Part shown: piece after piece, positions 1 to 6,640 of the stretch
Position numbering within the stretch: position 1 is the first letter of the stretch
Layout of the letters: every line of letters begins with the position of its first letter
Translations under genes and position numbers: made by a program
The notes under the pieces: generated by a model
Database searches by the model: none
The model's input: the letters and a program-made list of their open reading frames with translations, nothing else
What the model was told of the DNA's origin: nothing
Assembly: GCA_015486685.1 (NCBI GenBank)
Contig: WFRC01000007.1
Coordinates: forward strand, 1-15,169
Origin: Caldifarciminota bacterium
Lineage (GTDB): Bacteria > Hydrothermota > UBA3072 > WFRC01
Length of the DNA: 15,169 nucleotides
Reading direction: 5' to 3'

Positions 1-57
1 CCTTACGCCTCACGGGTTTTATCATTTTACATTTTGCACTTTTCATTTATATATTAC

Positions 58-241
58 TTCCTACTTCTTAGTTCTCGCTTCCCACTTATCCGTGTCATTG
101 CGAGCCTTGATTTATCAAGGCGTGGAAGCCGAAGGCGTGAGCGAATGTAATGAGCAAACAATCTCATCTAATAGGCAAGCCTCTGCACTCCAAATCCCCA
201 GATAAATTGGGAAGTAAGAAGTAGGAACTGAGAAGTAGGAA
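58..241. repeat. 17-bp inverted repeat flanking REP-like copy 1
   Basis: Bases 58-74 and 225-241 are reverse complements with one mismatch (TTCCTACTTCT-AGTTC type). Similarity extends loosely outward and inward through GAAGTA-like units. The arms bracket REP-like copy 1, so together they could form a composite miniature element. They may also be independent low-complexity repeats. Confidence 0.55.
93..166 (+). repeat. REP-like element, copy 1
   Basis: This element of about 74 bases runs from TGTCATTGCGAGC (93-105) to ATGAGCAAACAATCTCA (150-166). Near its start is a perfect hairpin, CCTTGA TTTA TCAAGG (105-120), absent from copy 2. The central part (GGAAGC, GTGAGCGAA) can be matched to copy 2 in inverted orientation. 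Similar TCATTGCGAGC-type repeats are common between genes in many bacterial genomes, as I recall it. Confidence 0.7.
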
Positions 242-350
242 ATAAGCACGCTGACCGCCTAGCGCTAACCGCTTTCCGCCAAAGAATAATTTATGGCAAA
301 GAACATGTTTCGTGTTTACTCTTTTCGTTTCTTTATTCCCTTTCGTCTTC

Positions 351-381
351 AACTTTCAACCTTTAACTTTCAACTTTTAAC
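351..381. repeat. 14-bp tandem repeat, just over two units
   Basis: Units AACTTTCAACCTTT (351-364) and AACTTTCAACTTTT (365-378) are followed by a partial AAC. It is a short tandem repeat with no coding sense. Confidence 0.6.
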
Positions 382-460
382 AGTCTTTTCTATTTTTTAA
401 CTCAATAAACTCTACTAACTCTATAAACTCAAGAAACCCATCTAGCCATCCACTCATACA

Positions 461-657
461 CTCATTCACTAATCTTTTTCTAACGGCTGTCGTTACCACC
501 CATCCTGTGAGATTGTTCGCTCATTTCGTTCTCTCACATCTACGATAGTTCGCTTCCATTGGTCGCTCGCAATGACAATGCTGGCAGCTGGGAGCCCATA
601 TTTTCTTCCTTGAATTGCTGACAGCTATTTTGTCTCATTCACTAATCTTTTCTTAAC
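461..657. repeat. 24-bp direct repeat flanking REP-like copy 2
   Basis: The sequence CTCATTCACTAATCTTTT and six following bases occur at 461-484 and 634-657 with 22 of 24 identical positions. A partial third match (ATTCACTCATTTT) lies at 666-678, over the stop codon of the last CheW-like gene. The pair brackets REP-like copy 2. Confidence 0.6.
508..577 (-). repeat. REP-like element, copy 2 (inverted)
   Basis: Read on the minus strand, this 70-base element starts with the same 13 bases as copy 1 (577-565, exact) and ends with a 17-base box (524-508) that differs from copy 1 at one base. The middle is diverged and lacks the internal hairpin of copy 1. The two copies face each other about 340 bases apart. 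Confidence 0.7.
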
Positions 658-676
658 CTATCTTTATTCACTCATT

Positions 677-1078
677 TTACAACTTTTCGATCTTTTTTCC
701 ATAGAGTTTAATGGGATTTACTATTATCAGGGGTTTATCCTTAAAAACTGCCGCTCCTTCGAAATATTTGGCGATAGGGATGCCAAGCTCTTCTTTTACA
801 TCCATATCATATAATCCAATAACCTTTGGAATGCCGAATATAAGCCTTGATGTATTGAATTTTGTTACTATCCCTACCTTCCTTTTTGGTGAAGATAGTT
901 TCAAACCTTTCCATACACTTAAAAAAGGAAGTTTTTCTCCTTTATACGAAATTGAACCATCTACCCACTCAGGAAGTCCATTTCTTCCCTTTAGACTTTT
1001 TAATACAATAAACTCTATGATGTATTTTAAATTTATTCCAAAATATCTTTCATTTAATTTAAATACCACAATTTCCAT
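677..1078 (-). CDS. Short divergent CheW-like protein
   Basis: This 133-residue protein has a CheW-like layout: an opening strand EIVVFKLNERYFGINLKYI (2-20), LPEWVDGSISYKGEKLPFLSV (35-55, equivalent to the P..v.G....g..lPv segment of CheW), LIFGIPKVIGL (79-89, equivalent to the GllVD.V strand) and a C-terminal LIIVNPIKL. It is shorter and more diverged than the CheW encoded two genes earlier, and the usual hydrophobic/Arg pattern around the receptor-binding face is not obvious. It is the last gene of the cluster, 64 bases after the receptor. Its ribosome binding site is weak (AAAGG about eleven bases upstream). It may be an adaptor tuned to a second partner or a diverged capping protein of the array. 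The CheW-fold assignment is by pattern only. Confidence 0.75.
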   Translation of the reverse strand: MEIVVFKLNERYFGINLKYIIEFIVLKSLKGRNGLPEWVDGSISYKGEKLPFLSVWKGLKLSSPKRKVGIVTKFNTSRLIFGIPKVIGLYDMDVKEELGIPIAKYFEGAAVFKDKPLIIVNPIKLYGKKIEKL

Positions 1079-1106
1079 TGTCTTTTTGCCTTTACTTTGT
1101 TAATAC

Positions 1107-1128
1107 AAAAAATTTGCAAGTTTGCAAC
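1107..1128 (-). terminator. Weak terminator-like hairpin between receptor and last gene
   Basis: On the minus strand a five-base stem (TTGCA...TGCAA, 1127-1123 with 1118-1114, loop of four) is followed by one A and six Ts (1112-1107). It lies in the 64-base gap after the receptor stop. The stem is short and AT-rich, so at most it would reduce transcription into the last CheW-like gene. Confidence 0.25.
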
Positions 1129-1142
1129 CCCCGTCCCTTTTT

Positions 1143-2834
1143 TTACTTTACCTTTATCTTCTTTAAGCCTTCTACCATCCTTTGCGCAATATCATTCAAA
1201 TTCTGGGCAGTCGCCTCCAATTCTTCCATTGAAGCCATCTGCTGTTGTAATGACGCAGATAGTTCTTGAACCCCTGCGGCTGTTGATGCATATATCTTTG
1301 CCATAGATTCTATGGACTCAAACATTTCCTCTGTACTTTCCCTTTGCTCAACAGATGTTTGAGATACCTGTTTCACCATACTTGTAGTAAGGGTTACAGA
1401 TTTTGCGATATCTTCAAGTTTTGCCCTTGCCTTTTCGACAAATTCTTTACCAACCTTTACATCTTTGGCATTTTTCTTAATCATATCCACTGTTTCTTCT
1501 ACTGCATTTTTCATCTCTTCAATATTTTTTCTAACATCGTTTGCCGATTTACCTGTATCAAGCGCAAGTGTTCTGATTTCTTCTGCCACAACAGCAAATC
1601 CTTTGCCATATTCTCCTACCCTTGCTGCCTCAACAGATGCATTCAGGGCAAGCAAATCTGTTTGTTCGGCAATATCCGTAATCATATCTGCAAAATTCAT
1701 AATATTCTGGGTGGCGTTGACGAGATTTTGCACCTTCTCCGCTGATGACTGGGTGGATGTATAGATGTCTTCCATCTTTGTTGCTGCCTCTTCTGCTGAG
1801 GATTCACCTTCACTTGCCGATGTATTTGCCTTACCTGCGGATACAGATGCCATTTTCATCTGGGATTCTATATTCTTTGCAAGTGATGTAATCTTTTCTG
1901 CTTCGCCTCTAACATCTTCTATCCTCCTTGAAGAATTTTGCGCCTCCTGGGCAATTTCTTCCACAGTTTTGGAAATCTCACTTACAGCAGCGGTCATTTG
2001 CGTAGTAGCAGATGAAAGGGTTTCAGAAGAATTATTTACCTCTTCGGATGAGGTTTTCACTTTTCCTGTTACGAGTTTTATCTGCTGGATAAAATTATTG
2101 AATGCCCCGGCAATTTCTTCGAATTCATCCCCTGTATGCAAACTTAATTTTTTAGTCATATCTGTTATTCCTTCAGTAGATTGCAAAAAATGGGACTGGA
2201 TTATCTTTATAGGTAATAATATCCATCTGATGTAAAAGTAAAGGATGAAAAATGAAAGTATCAGGAGGATAGTTCCACTTCTTAAGATATGGGTAAGATA
2301 ACCCGAAAAATATGCAAAGAGAATAACAATTACAAGAATTATGCTTGACCTTGACAATATAGAAAGCCTTTTTATACCTTTTGTTTCTGTTTTATTGAAT
2401 ATATCCTTCAGATAATTAAAGGGAATTAAATATGTAAGGGTTCCTATCATTAAGGCGATAATGATTGCTGAGCCTGATACTCTTAGAATTAAACCTATTG
2501 GAATATGATACCTGACATTGATATAAACAGCAACACCTATTACACCTACAAAATAGTTTAACACCTGATGGATAGAGATTACCAGAGGTGTCTTGAATAA
2601 ACCCTGTCTGTCTTCTTTTGCAAACACACGATTAAATCTCCATCTCTGGTATATCTCAAAGATTACAGCAAGAACAATACCTGCTAATGAGCCACCTTTT
2701 ATTATCCCCCATAAAACACTTCCTGAAAGTCCAATAATAGTGGGTAAGACAAAGACTGCAAGAGGAACACCAATCAAAAGGGATATAAGATTGGTTATTG
2801 TGATAAAGATTAAATATTTTTTTTTCTCTCCCAT
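1143..2834 (-). CDS. Methyl-accepting chemoreceptor with six membrane helices
   Basis: This 563-residue receptor has an N-terminal membrane region with about six hydrophobic helices (roughly 8-30, 40-60, 84-106, 113-137, 163-181 and 184-207). A HAMP-like segment follows (about 207-258), then a long cytoplasmic coiled-coil hairpin. The signalling tip (385-421) reads EQTDLLALNASVEAARVGE and then GKGFAVVAEEIR, a close match to the chemoreceptor consensus but with Asp in the usual QTN position. Each arm is about 20 heptads by count, which may indicate a longer signalling class than E. coli Tsr; this needs an alignment. No sizeable periplasmic sensor domain is seen, so it may sense the membrane itself or a partner protein. 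The C-terminus (KKIKVK) lacks a CheR-docking pentapeptide. AGGAG lies five bases before the ATG. It directly follows the CheW gene, its likely partner. Confidence 0.94.
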   Translation of the reverse strand: MGEKKKYLIFITITNLISLLIGVPLAVFVLPTIIGLSGSVLWGIIKGGSLAGIVLAVIFEIYQRWRFNRVFAKEDRQGLFKTPLVISIHQVLNYFVGVIGVAVYINVRYHIPIGLILRVSGSAIIIALMIGTLTYLIPFNYLKDIFNKTETKGIKRLSILSRSSIILVIVILFAYFSGYLTHILRSGTILLILSFFILYFYIRWILLPIKIIQSHFLQSTEGITDMTKKLSLHTGDEFEEIAGAFNNFIQQIKLVTGKVKTSSEEVNNSSETLSSATTQMTAAVSEISKTVEEIAQEAQNSSRRIEDVRGEAEKITSLAKNIESQMKMASVSAGKANTSASEGESSAEEAATKMEDIYTSTQSSAEKVQNLVNATQNIMNFADMITDIAEQTDLLALNASVEAARVGEYGKGFAVVAEEIRTLALDTGKSANDVRKNIEEMKNAVEETVDMIKKNAKDVKVGKEFVEKARAKLEDIAKSVTLTTSMVKQVSQTSVEQRESTEEMFESIESMAKIYASTAAGVQELSASLQQQMASMEELEATAQNLNDIAQRMVEGLKKIKVK

Positions 2835-2836
2835 AA

Positions 2837-3532
2837 TTACTCCTTGCTTAAATTTTCTATTTTTGTCAATTCTTCTTCTTCTAAAATATTCTCTACCTGT
2901 AGTATGGATATCAAATCATCGTTAAACTCTATAATGCCTGTAATATATGACCGTTCCTTTTCATCGAAAATGAATGGAACAGCCATTATTTCCTCTTTTT
3001 CAACCTTAATAATTTCCATCACCTTATCTACAAGAAATCCTACAAGTTCTCCTTTGATATGCGTGATAATGATAGAATTACCTTCGTTTCCTTTTCCTAT
3101 TTTAAACCTTTCCCTGATGTTTATAACAGGTATCATCCCTTTTCTCATTTCTAATAGCCCTATTACAAAATGAGGAAGGTTTGGGACCGTCAATAATTCT
3201 GTTTTATTCACAATCTCTTTAACATAGTCAATTTTTACTCCATACATTTCACTATCCACTTTGAATACCATATACTCAAAGTTTTCTTGTTTTTTCTCTT
3301 CTGTAATAGATTTTTGTATTTTCTTTGTTTCAGAAGAGATGGTAGGCGTAATTACAGATGGAGCTTCAGTAGAATTAATTTTTTTTACAGGTTTTTTTGG
3401 AACACCTTCATTTTTTTGCTGTTTTTTCTCAGGGATATTCTTCACATTCTGTACCTTTTTCTTTATAGCCTTTTGTATCATTTTTGAAAACCTCAATTTT
3501 CTTTTCTTTTTTCCTATATTCTCACTACTCAT
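2837..3532 (-). CDS. cheW: CheW-family adaptor with Lys-rich N-terminal extension
   Basis: CheW proteins couple chemoreceptors to the CheA kinase. The CheW (SH3-like) domain occupies about 86-218 of 231 residues, with the expected strand FEYMVFKVDSEMYGVKI (85-101), LLTVPNLPHFVIGLLEMR (113-130), the GMIPVINIRERF segment (132-143) and VGFLVDKV (164-171). The first 85 residues are unusual: lysine-rich (for example KKKRK at 8-12), poor in hydrophobic residues and probably disordered. Most CheW proteins are about 150-170 residues and lack this extension. The ATG follows a GGAG-containing ribosome binding site and no in-frame ATG lies near the start of the CheW domain, so the extension appears real. 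It could bind membrane, nucleic acid or the neighbouring AAA or TPR proteins. Its stop codon is two bases before the receptor ATG, which suggests that the two are made together. Confidence 0.92.
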   Translation of the reverse strand: MSSENIGKKKRKLRFSKMIQKAIKKKVQNVKNIPEKKQQKNEGVPKKPVKKINSTEAPSVITPTISSETKKIQKSITEEKKQENFEYMVFKVDSEMYGVKIDYVKEIVNKTELLTVPNLPHFVIGLLEMRKGMIPVINIRERFKIGKGNEGNSIIITHIKGELVGFLVDKVMEIIKVEKEEIMAVPFIFDEKERSYITGIIEFNDDLISILQVENILEEEELTKIENLSKE

Positions 3533-3550
3533 TCCTCACTCCTCTTTTTT

Positions 3551-4357
3551 TCATTTCTCCTCCAGAAGTTCTTCTACTACATCTCTGATAATTTCATTCC
3601 CAATATTCTTTACCTCTTTCATCCATCCAACAAACAGGGCGTTTTGACAGATATTATTTATTACCCGAGGAATTCCTTTACTGAATTTGAAGATTTCATC
3701 CAGGGCAGTGGGGGTAAAGATTTTATCCTTTGCACCTGCTACATTACACCTGTGTTTGATGTATTCGATTGTTTCTTCTTTACTCAGGGCTCCAAGATTA
3801 TACTTAATATTTATCCTCTGCCTTACCTGCGGCATTTTTGAGAGTTTCTTTTTTAATTCAGGCTGCCCAAATATCGCAATCTGTATTAGTTTTTCTTTTG
3901 CTGTTTCAAGGTTAAGCAATATCCTTATTTCCTCAATTACAGATTTTCTTAACAATTGTCCTTCATCAATGAGCACCACCCCAACTCTCTTTTTTTGATG
4001 GGTATGAATAAGAAATTCTTCTAAAATTTTCATAAGTTTGACTCTATATCTGGGAACCTTTTCTATTCCAAAATGGCTCAATATCTCTTTTAGAAAACCT
4101 GTGGCTGACAGCATAGGATTTATAAGAAGGGAAACAGGGTATTTATCCTTTTCAAGCTCATCCTTCACGGCATAGGCAAGGAATGTCTTTCCGCTCCCTA
4201 TACTTCCTGTAATAAGTGTAAGCCCCCCGCCTAATTCTTTTATATTGTAAAGTAATCTTGCCTTTGCTTCATCAAAATCCTCGGCAGGAAAAAGAAAATG
4301 CATATCAGGTGTATTACTAAAAGGCTTCTCTTTTAATCCCCAATATTCTTCAATCAT
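3551..4357 (-). CDS. ExeA/MshM-like AAA ATPase
   Basis: This 268-residue P-loop ATPase begins with the family signature YWGLKEKPFSNTPD (5-18). It has Walker A GSIGSGKT (51-58), Walker B VVLIDEGQ (127-134), the sensor segment FGQPEL (163-168), the arginine-bearing RINIKYNLG (181-189) and GIPRVIN (228-234). These match the GspA/ExeA and MshM group, which help assemble secretins or pilus machinery, and transposon TniB/MuB-type relatives. It lacks the transmembrane helix and peptidoglycan-binding domain of full-length ExeA, so it resembles the shorter MshM-type. No transposase or inverted terminal repeats are nearby, which argues against a transposition role. GGAGG lies six bases before the ATG. 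It overlaps the TPR gene by eight bases and is 18 bases upstream of the CheW gene. Its role inside a chemosensory operon is not established. Confidence 0.87.
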   Translation of the reverse strand: MIEEYWGLKEKPFSNTPDMHFLFPAEDFDEAKARLLYNIKELGGGLTLITGSIGSGKTFLAYAVKDELEKDKYPVSLLINPMLSATGFLKEILSHFGIEKVPRYRVKLMKILEEFLIHTHQKKRVGVVLIDEGQLLRKSVIEEIRILLNLETAKEKLIQIAIFGQPELKKKLSKMPQVRQRINIKYNLGALSKEETIEYIKHRCNVAGAKDKIFTPTALDEIFKFSKGIPRVINNICQNALFVGWMKEVKNIGNEIIRDVVEELLEEK

Positions 4358-5135
4358 TCATTTCCTCCTTTGCCTTTTTTGCCCAGATGTTTTCGGGATT
4401 TCTTTTAATCAATTTTTTCCATATAGTAATTGCCATATCTTTTCTTTTCATACCTTTCAATACAGCTCCCAGGTAGTAATATGCCTCGTAGAGATTTGGG
4501 CCCATCCTGATTGTCTTTGAAAGAAACTCAACTGCATCTTTATACATTTCCCTTTCGTAATATACAATTCCCAGATATAAATGTGCATAGAGTTTTGCCT
4601 GTTTATCCTTGCCCGTTTTTATAATCTGTGAAAGTTTTTCAATTGCCTCCCCATATATACCTAATTTATAACTTATATATCCAAGGTTCACCTTTGCAAT
4701 TTCATTCTCAGGTTCAATCTTCAATGCCTTCTGGTAAACAGCCATTGCTTCATCAAATCTCCCAAGATAAATATATGCCCAGCCTAATAGAATATACACC
4801 TTAATATCGTCTGGTGCAAGTTTTTTCGCCCTTTTTAATACCTGAAGTGCCTCGTTGTATTCTCCTGCCACAATGAAGTTCCACCCTTTATCTTTAAGTG
4901 TTAAGATATTTACGGGTGCAGACCTTACAGCGGAAACAAAACTCTTCAATCCTGCCATTGAGGCAGAGGGAGCAGGGTGTTGATTCAACAACTTTTCCCC
5001 TTCTTTTTCAATTCCATCAATTTCTTGTTTTAATTCATCCATCTCCTTTAAGAAATTTATTATACCCTTTTTATCATTTGTTTCCTGAAATAGTTCCTTT
5101 GCCTTTATCCATTTATTTTTTAATGTTTTTCTCAT
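4350..5135 (-). CDS. TPR repeat protein with N-terminal coiled coil
   Basis: This 261-residue protein starts with a charged helical region (about 5-50, probably a coiled coil), then a short Ala/Ser/Pro-rich linker (52-75), and then about five TPR units (roughly 78-109, 112-143, 146-177, 181-213 and 215-247). Typical TPR positions are visible, such as LGWAYIYLGRFDEA and YQKALKIEPEN. No signal peptide or membrane helix is seen, so it is probably a cytoplasmic scaffold. Its ATG overlaps the cheB stop (ATGA) and its end overlaps the following ATPase gene by eight bases. It is shorter and differently built than the DUF4388/TPR protein upstream, so it is not a simple duplicate. Function is unknown; adaptor between the adaptation enzymes and the neighbouring ATPase is one inference. 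Confidence 0.85.
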   Translation of the reverse strand: MRKTLKNKWIKAKELFQETNDKKGIINFLKEMDELKQEIDGIEKEGEKLLNQHPAPSASMAGLKSFVSAVRSAPVNILTLKDKGWNFIVAGEYNEALQVLKRAKKLAPDDIKVYILLGWAYIYLGRFDEAMAVYQKALKIEPENEIAKVNLGYISYKLGIYGEAIEKLSQIIKTGKDKQAKLYAHLYLGIVYYEREMYKDAVEFLSKTIRMGPNLYEAYYYLGAVLKGMKRKDMAITIWKKLIKRNPENIWAKKAKEEMND

Positions 5136-6154
5136 ATCTCAACAATTTTTACAATTTCTTCTGCTATTTTTTCCACAGGTAAAACCTTATCTACAACACC
5201 TGCATTGATAGCAGATTTTGGCATTCCAAATACAACAGATGTTTTCTCATCCTGTACTATTATCTTGCCACCATTTTCTTTAATCTTTTTTGCCCCTGAT
5301 GTTCCATCCTTACCCATTCCATTCAAAATAATGCCCAGTACCTTTTGTTTAAATACAACAGCGGCTGTTTCCATTGGGATATCTGCTGCGGGCCTTACAC
5401 CATGCAAAGGTGGTTCCCTGGTCAGAAAAATCTTTCCCTCTCCATTAAATCTTGTATGAAAATCGCCAGGTGCAATAAATACCCTTCCCTTAGAAAGGGA
5501 ATCATTTTCAGAGGCAACACTTACATCAAGGGTACTTTCTGCATTAAGTCGTGCCGCAAACGCGGGTATAAAACCCTTCGGCATATGCTGAATTATCAAA
5601 AAACCCGCGTTTATTCCTCTTGGTATATTAGGAATAATTCCATTTATTGCCTTTGGTCCCCCTGTTGAAGCCGCAATAATAACAACCTTCATTTCACCAC
5701 TTCCAGACAACCTTTTCATAAGATATTTTCTTCTTAACCCCTTTTTGATGCTTATAATATTTGCCTTAGCCGCAAATTTAATCTTAGAAACCAGTTCGTC
5801 CCTGATATCTTCAAGATTCAAGGATATTTCTCCCCCTGGTTTTGCAACAAAATCCACTGCCCCCTTCGTGATTGCCTCAATAGTAACAGCAGCACCACGC
5901 TTTGAATATGCGCTTACAATTACCACCGGCTTTGGCTGTCTTCCCATTATTTCCTCAAGAATTTGTAATCCATTCATTCCGGGCATTTCTATATCCAATG
6001 TGATAACATCTACCTCTTTTGACCCCAATTTTTCTAAACATTCTTTACCATTGGCAGCAGTATCTACTACCTTTAATTCAAAATCTGTTTCTATGATATC
6101 TTTTAACATCCTTCTCATCAATGCAGAATCATCCACAACCATTACCTTAATCAT
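5132..6154 (-). CDS. cheB: Chemotaxis response regulator methylesterase CheB
   Basis: This 340-residue two-domain enzyme removes receptor methyl groups (and can deamidate glutamines) when phosphorylated by CheA. The N-terminal receiver (1-120) has the acidic pair D8-D9, phospho-acceptor D54 in LDIEMPGMNG, S81 and K105. After a linker (about 121-153), the esterase domain carries the triad S163 (AASTGG), H190 (IIQHMP) and D283 (NGMGKDG). All key residues are intact and length is normal. Its regulation implies a CheA kinase somewhere in the genome, although none lies in this window. It overlaps cheD by four bases upstream and the next TPR gene by four bases downstream. Confidence 0.97.
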   Translation of the reverse strand: MIKVMVVDDSALMRRMLKDIIETDFELKVVDTAANGKECLEKLGSKEVDVITLDIEMPGMNGLQILEEIMGRQPKPVVIVSAYSKRGAAVTIEAITKGAVDFVAKPGGEISLNLEDIRDELVSKIKFAAKANIISIKKGLRRKYLMKRLSGSGEMKVVIIAASTGGPKAINGIIPNIPRGINAGFLIIQHMPKGFIPAFAARLNAESTLDVSVASENDSLSKGRVFIAPGDFHTRFNGEGKIFLTREPPLHGVRPAADIPMETAAVVFKQKVLGIILNGMGKDGTSGAKKIKENGGKIIVQDEKTSVVFGMPKSAINAGVVDKVLPVEKIAEEIVKIVEI

Positions 6155-6639
6155 AGTTCCTTCTCAATACCTTTATAAGAACGAATTTTCACTATCCCTG
6201 TTTGAAGAAAAAGTTCAATAGACCTTCCATACTCTCCACCTGTATCCTCTCCTATAATTCTTATATGGGCATCTCTCAGCTCTTGTTTTGCTATATCTAC
6301 ATTCCTCTTTCCAATGGCATCTTCAGGATTTTTGATCAACACAGGGAACATCAATGAACCGCCTGCAATTTTTGCCACCAATCTATTTCTATCTCCGCCC
6401 ATCTCTTCTAATCTCTGGATAAAGAGTTTTATAGAAATGTTTCCATATCTTAATGGATTTTTTGGCGTATTAGCCCTTCTTCTATATTCAGGGAGCACAA
6501 AATGGAGTAATCCTCCGAGCTTTTTCAGGGGGTCATAAAGTGCTACAACAACGCAGGAACCAACACCATAACTTACTATAATTTCAGGAGACTTTCCCAT
6601 TTTCATATCAGCGATTTTGACAAGTTTTCTTTCATTCAT
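6151..6639 (-). CDS. cheD: Chemoreceptor glutamine deamidase CheD
   Basis: CheD converts selected receptor glutamines to glutamates and, in several bacteria, binds CheC or CheY-P to tune CheA. I set the start at the ATG at 6639 (162 residues), one base after the cheR stop, because GGAAGG precedes it. A longer reading from 6705 would only overlap cheR. The catalytic region reads SYGVGSC (23-29), followed by H46 in GLLHFVLP, and lines up with the T21/C27/H44 triad of Thermotoga CheD, with serine in place of threonine. AGGS (92-95) and the RNV segment (112-114) are also family-typical. No CheC is in the window. The TGA overlaps the cheB ATG (ATGA). The cheR-cheD-cheB order forms a compact adaptation cassette. 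Confidence 0.95.
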   Translation of the reverse strand: MNERKLVKIADMKMGKSPEIIVSYGVGSCVVVALYDPLKKLGGLLHFVLPEYRRRANTPKNPLRYGNISIKLFIQRLEEMGGDRNRLVAKIAGGSLMFPVLIKNPEDAIGKRNVDIAKQELRDAHIRIIGEDTGGEYGRSIELFLQTGIVKIRSYKGIEKEL

Positions 6640-6640
6640 A

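Larger units (their letters stand above)
1..676. other. Gene-free, repeat-rich intergenic region
   Basis: No reading frame here looks like a real protein; the longest (minus, 164-352) is low-complexity and runs across the repeats. The region holds two inverted REP-like elements, flanking inverted and direct repeats, and short tandem repeats of the types AACTTTCAAC (349-381), AACTC (400-430) and CACTCAT (450-470). It begins at the end of the operon. I did not find a strong intrinsic terminator for the operon in it. Confidence 0.75.

Noticed and set aside
164..352. 62-residue minus-strand reading frame in the left intergenic region
   Set aside because: It is low-complexity, has no recognisable domain, and runs through repeats.
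481..495. 5-bp hairpin TAACG-CGTTA considered as operon terminator
   Set aside because: It is short and on the minus strand is followed by an A-rich run, not Ts.
1..676. CRISPR array or tRNA/rRNA gene in the repeat-rich end
   Set aside because: Repeats are not regularly spaced with unique spacers, and no cloverleaf or ribosomal RNA sequence was recognised.
711..1103. 130-residue plus-strand frame opposite the last CheW-like gene
   Set aside because: The minus-strand frame has a coherent CheW-like pattern and fits the operon direction; the plus frame has no family pattern.
1765..2235. 156-residue plus-strand reading frame
   Set aside because: It is the antisense shadow of the receptor's coiled-coil region, and its Ser/Ala-rich composition is typical of such shadows.
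2839..2872. TTGACA-like box before the receptor gene as an internal promoter
   Set aside because: No -10 box is found at the right spacing, and the stretch is the coding end of cheW.
5486..5500. Perfect 6-bp hairpin with three-base loop inside cheB
   Set aside because: It lies in the middle of a conserved coding region with no T-run, so it is probably chance.
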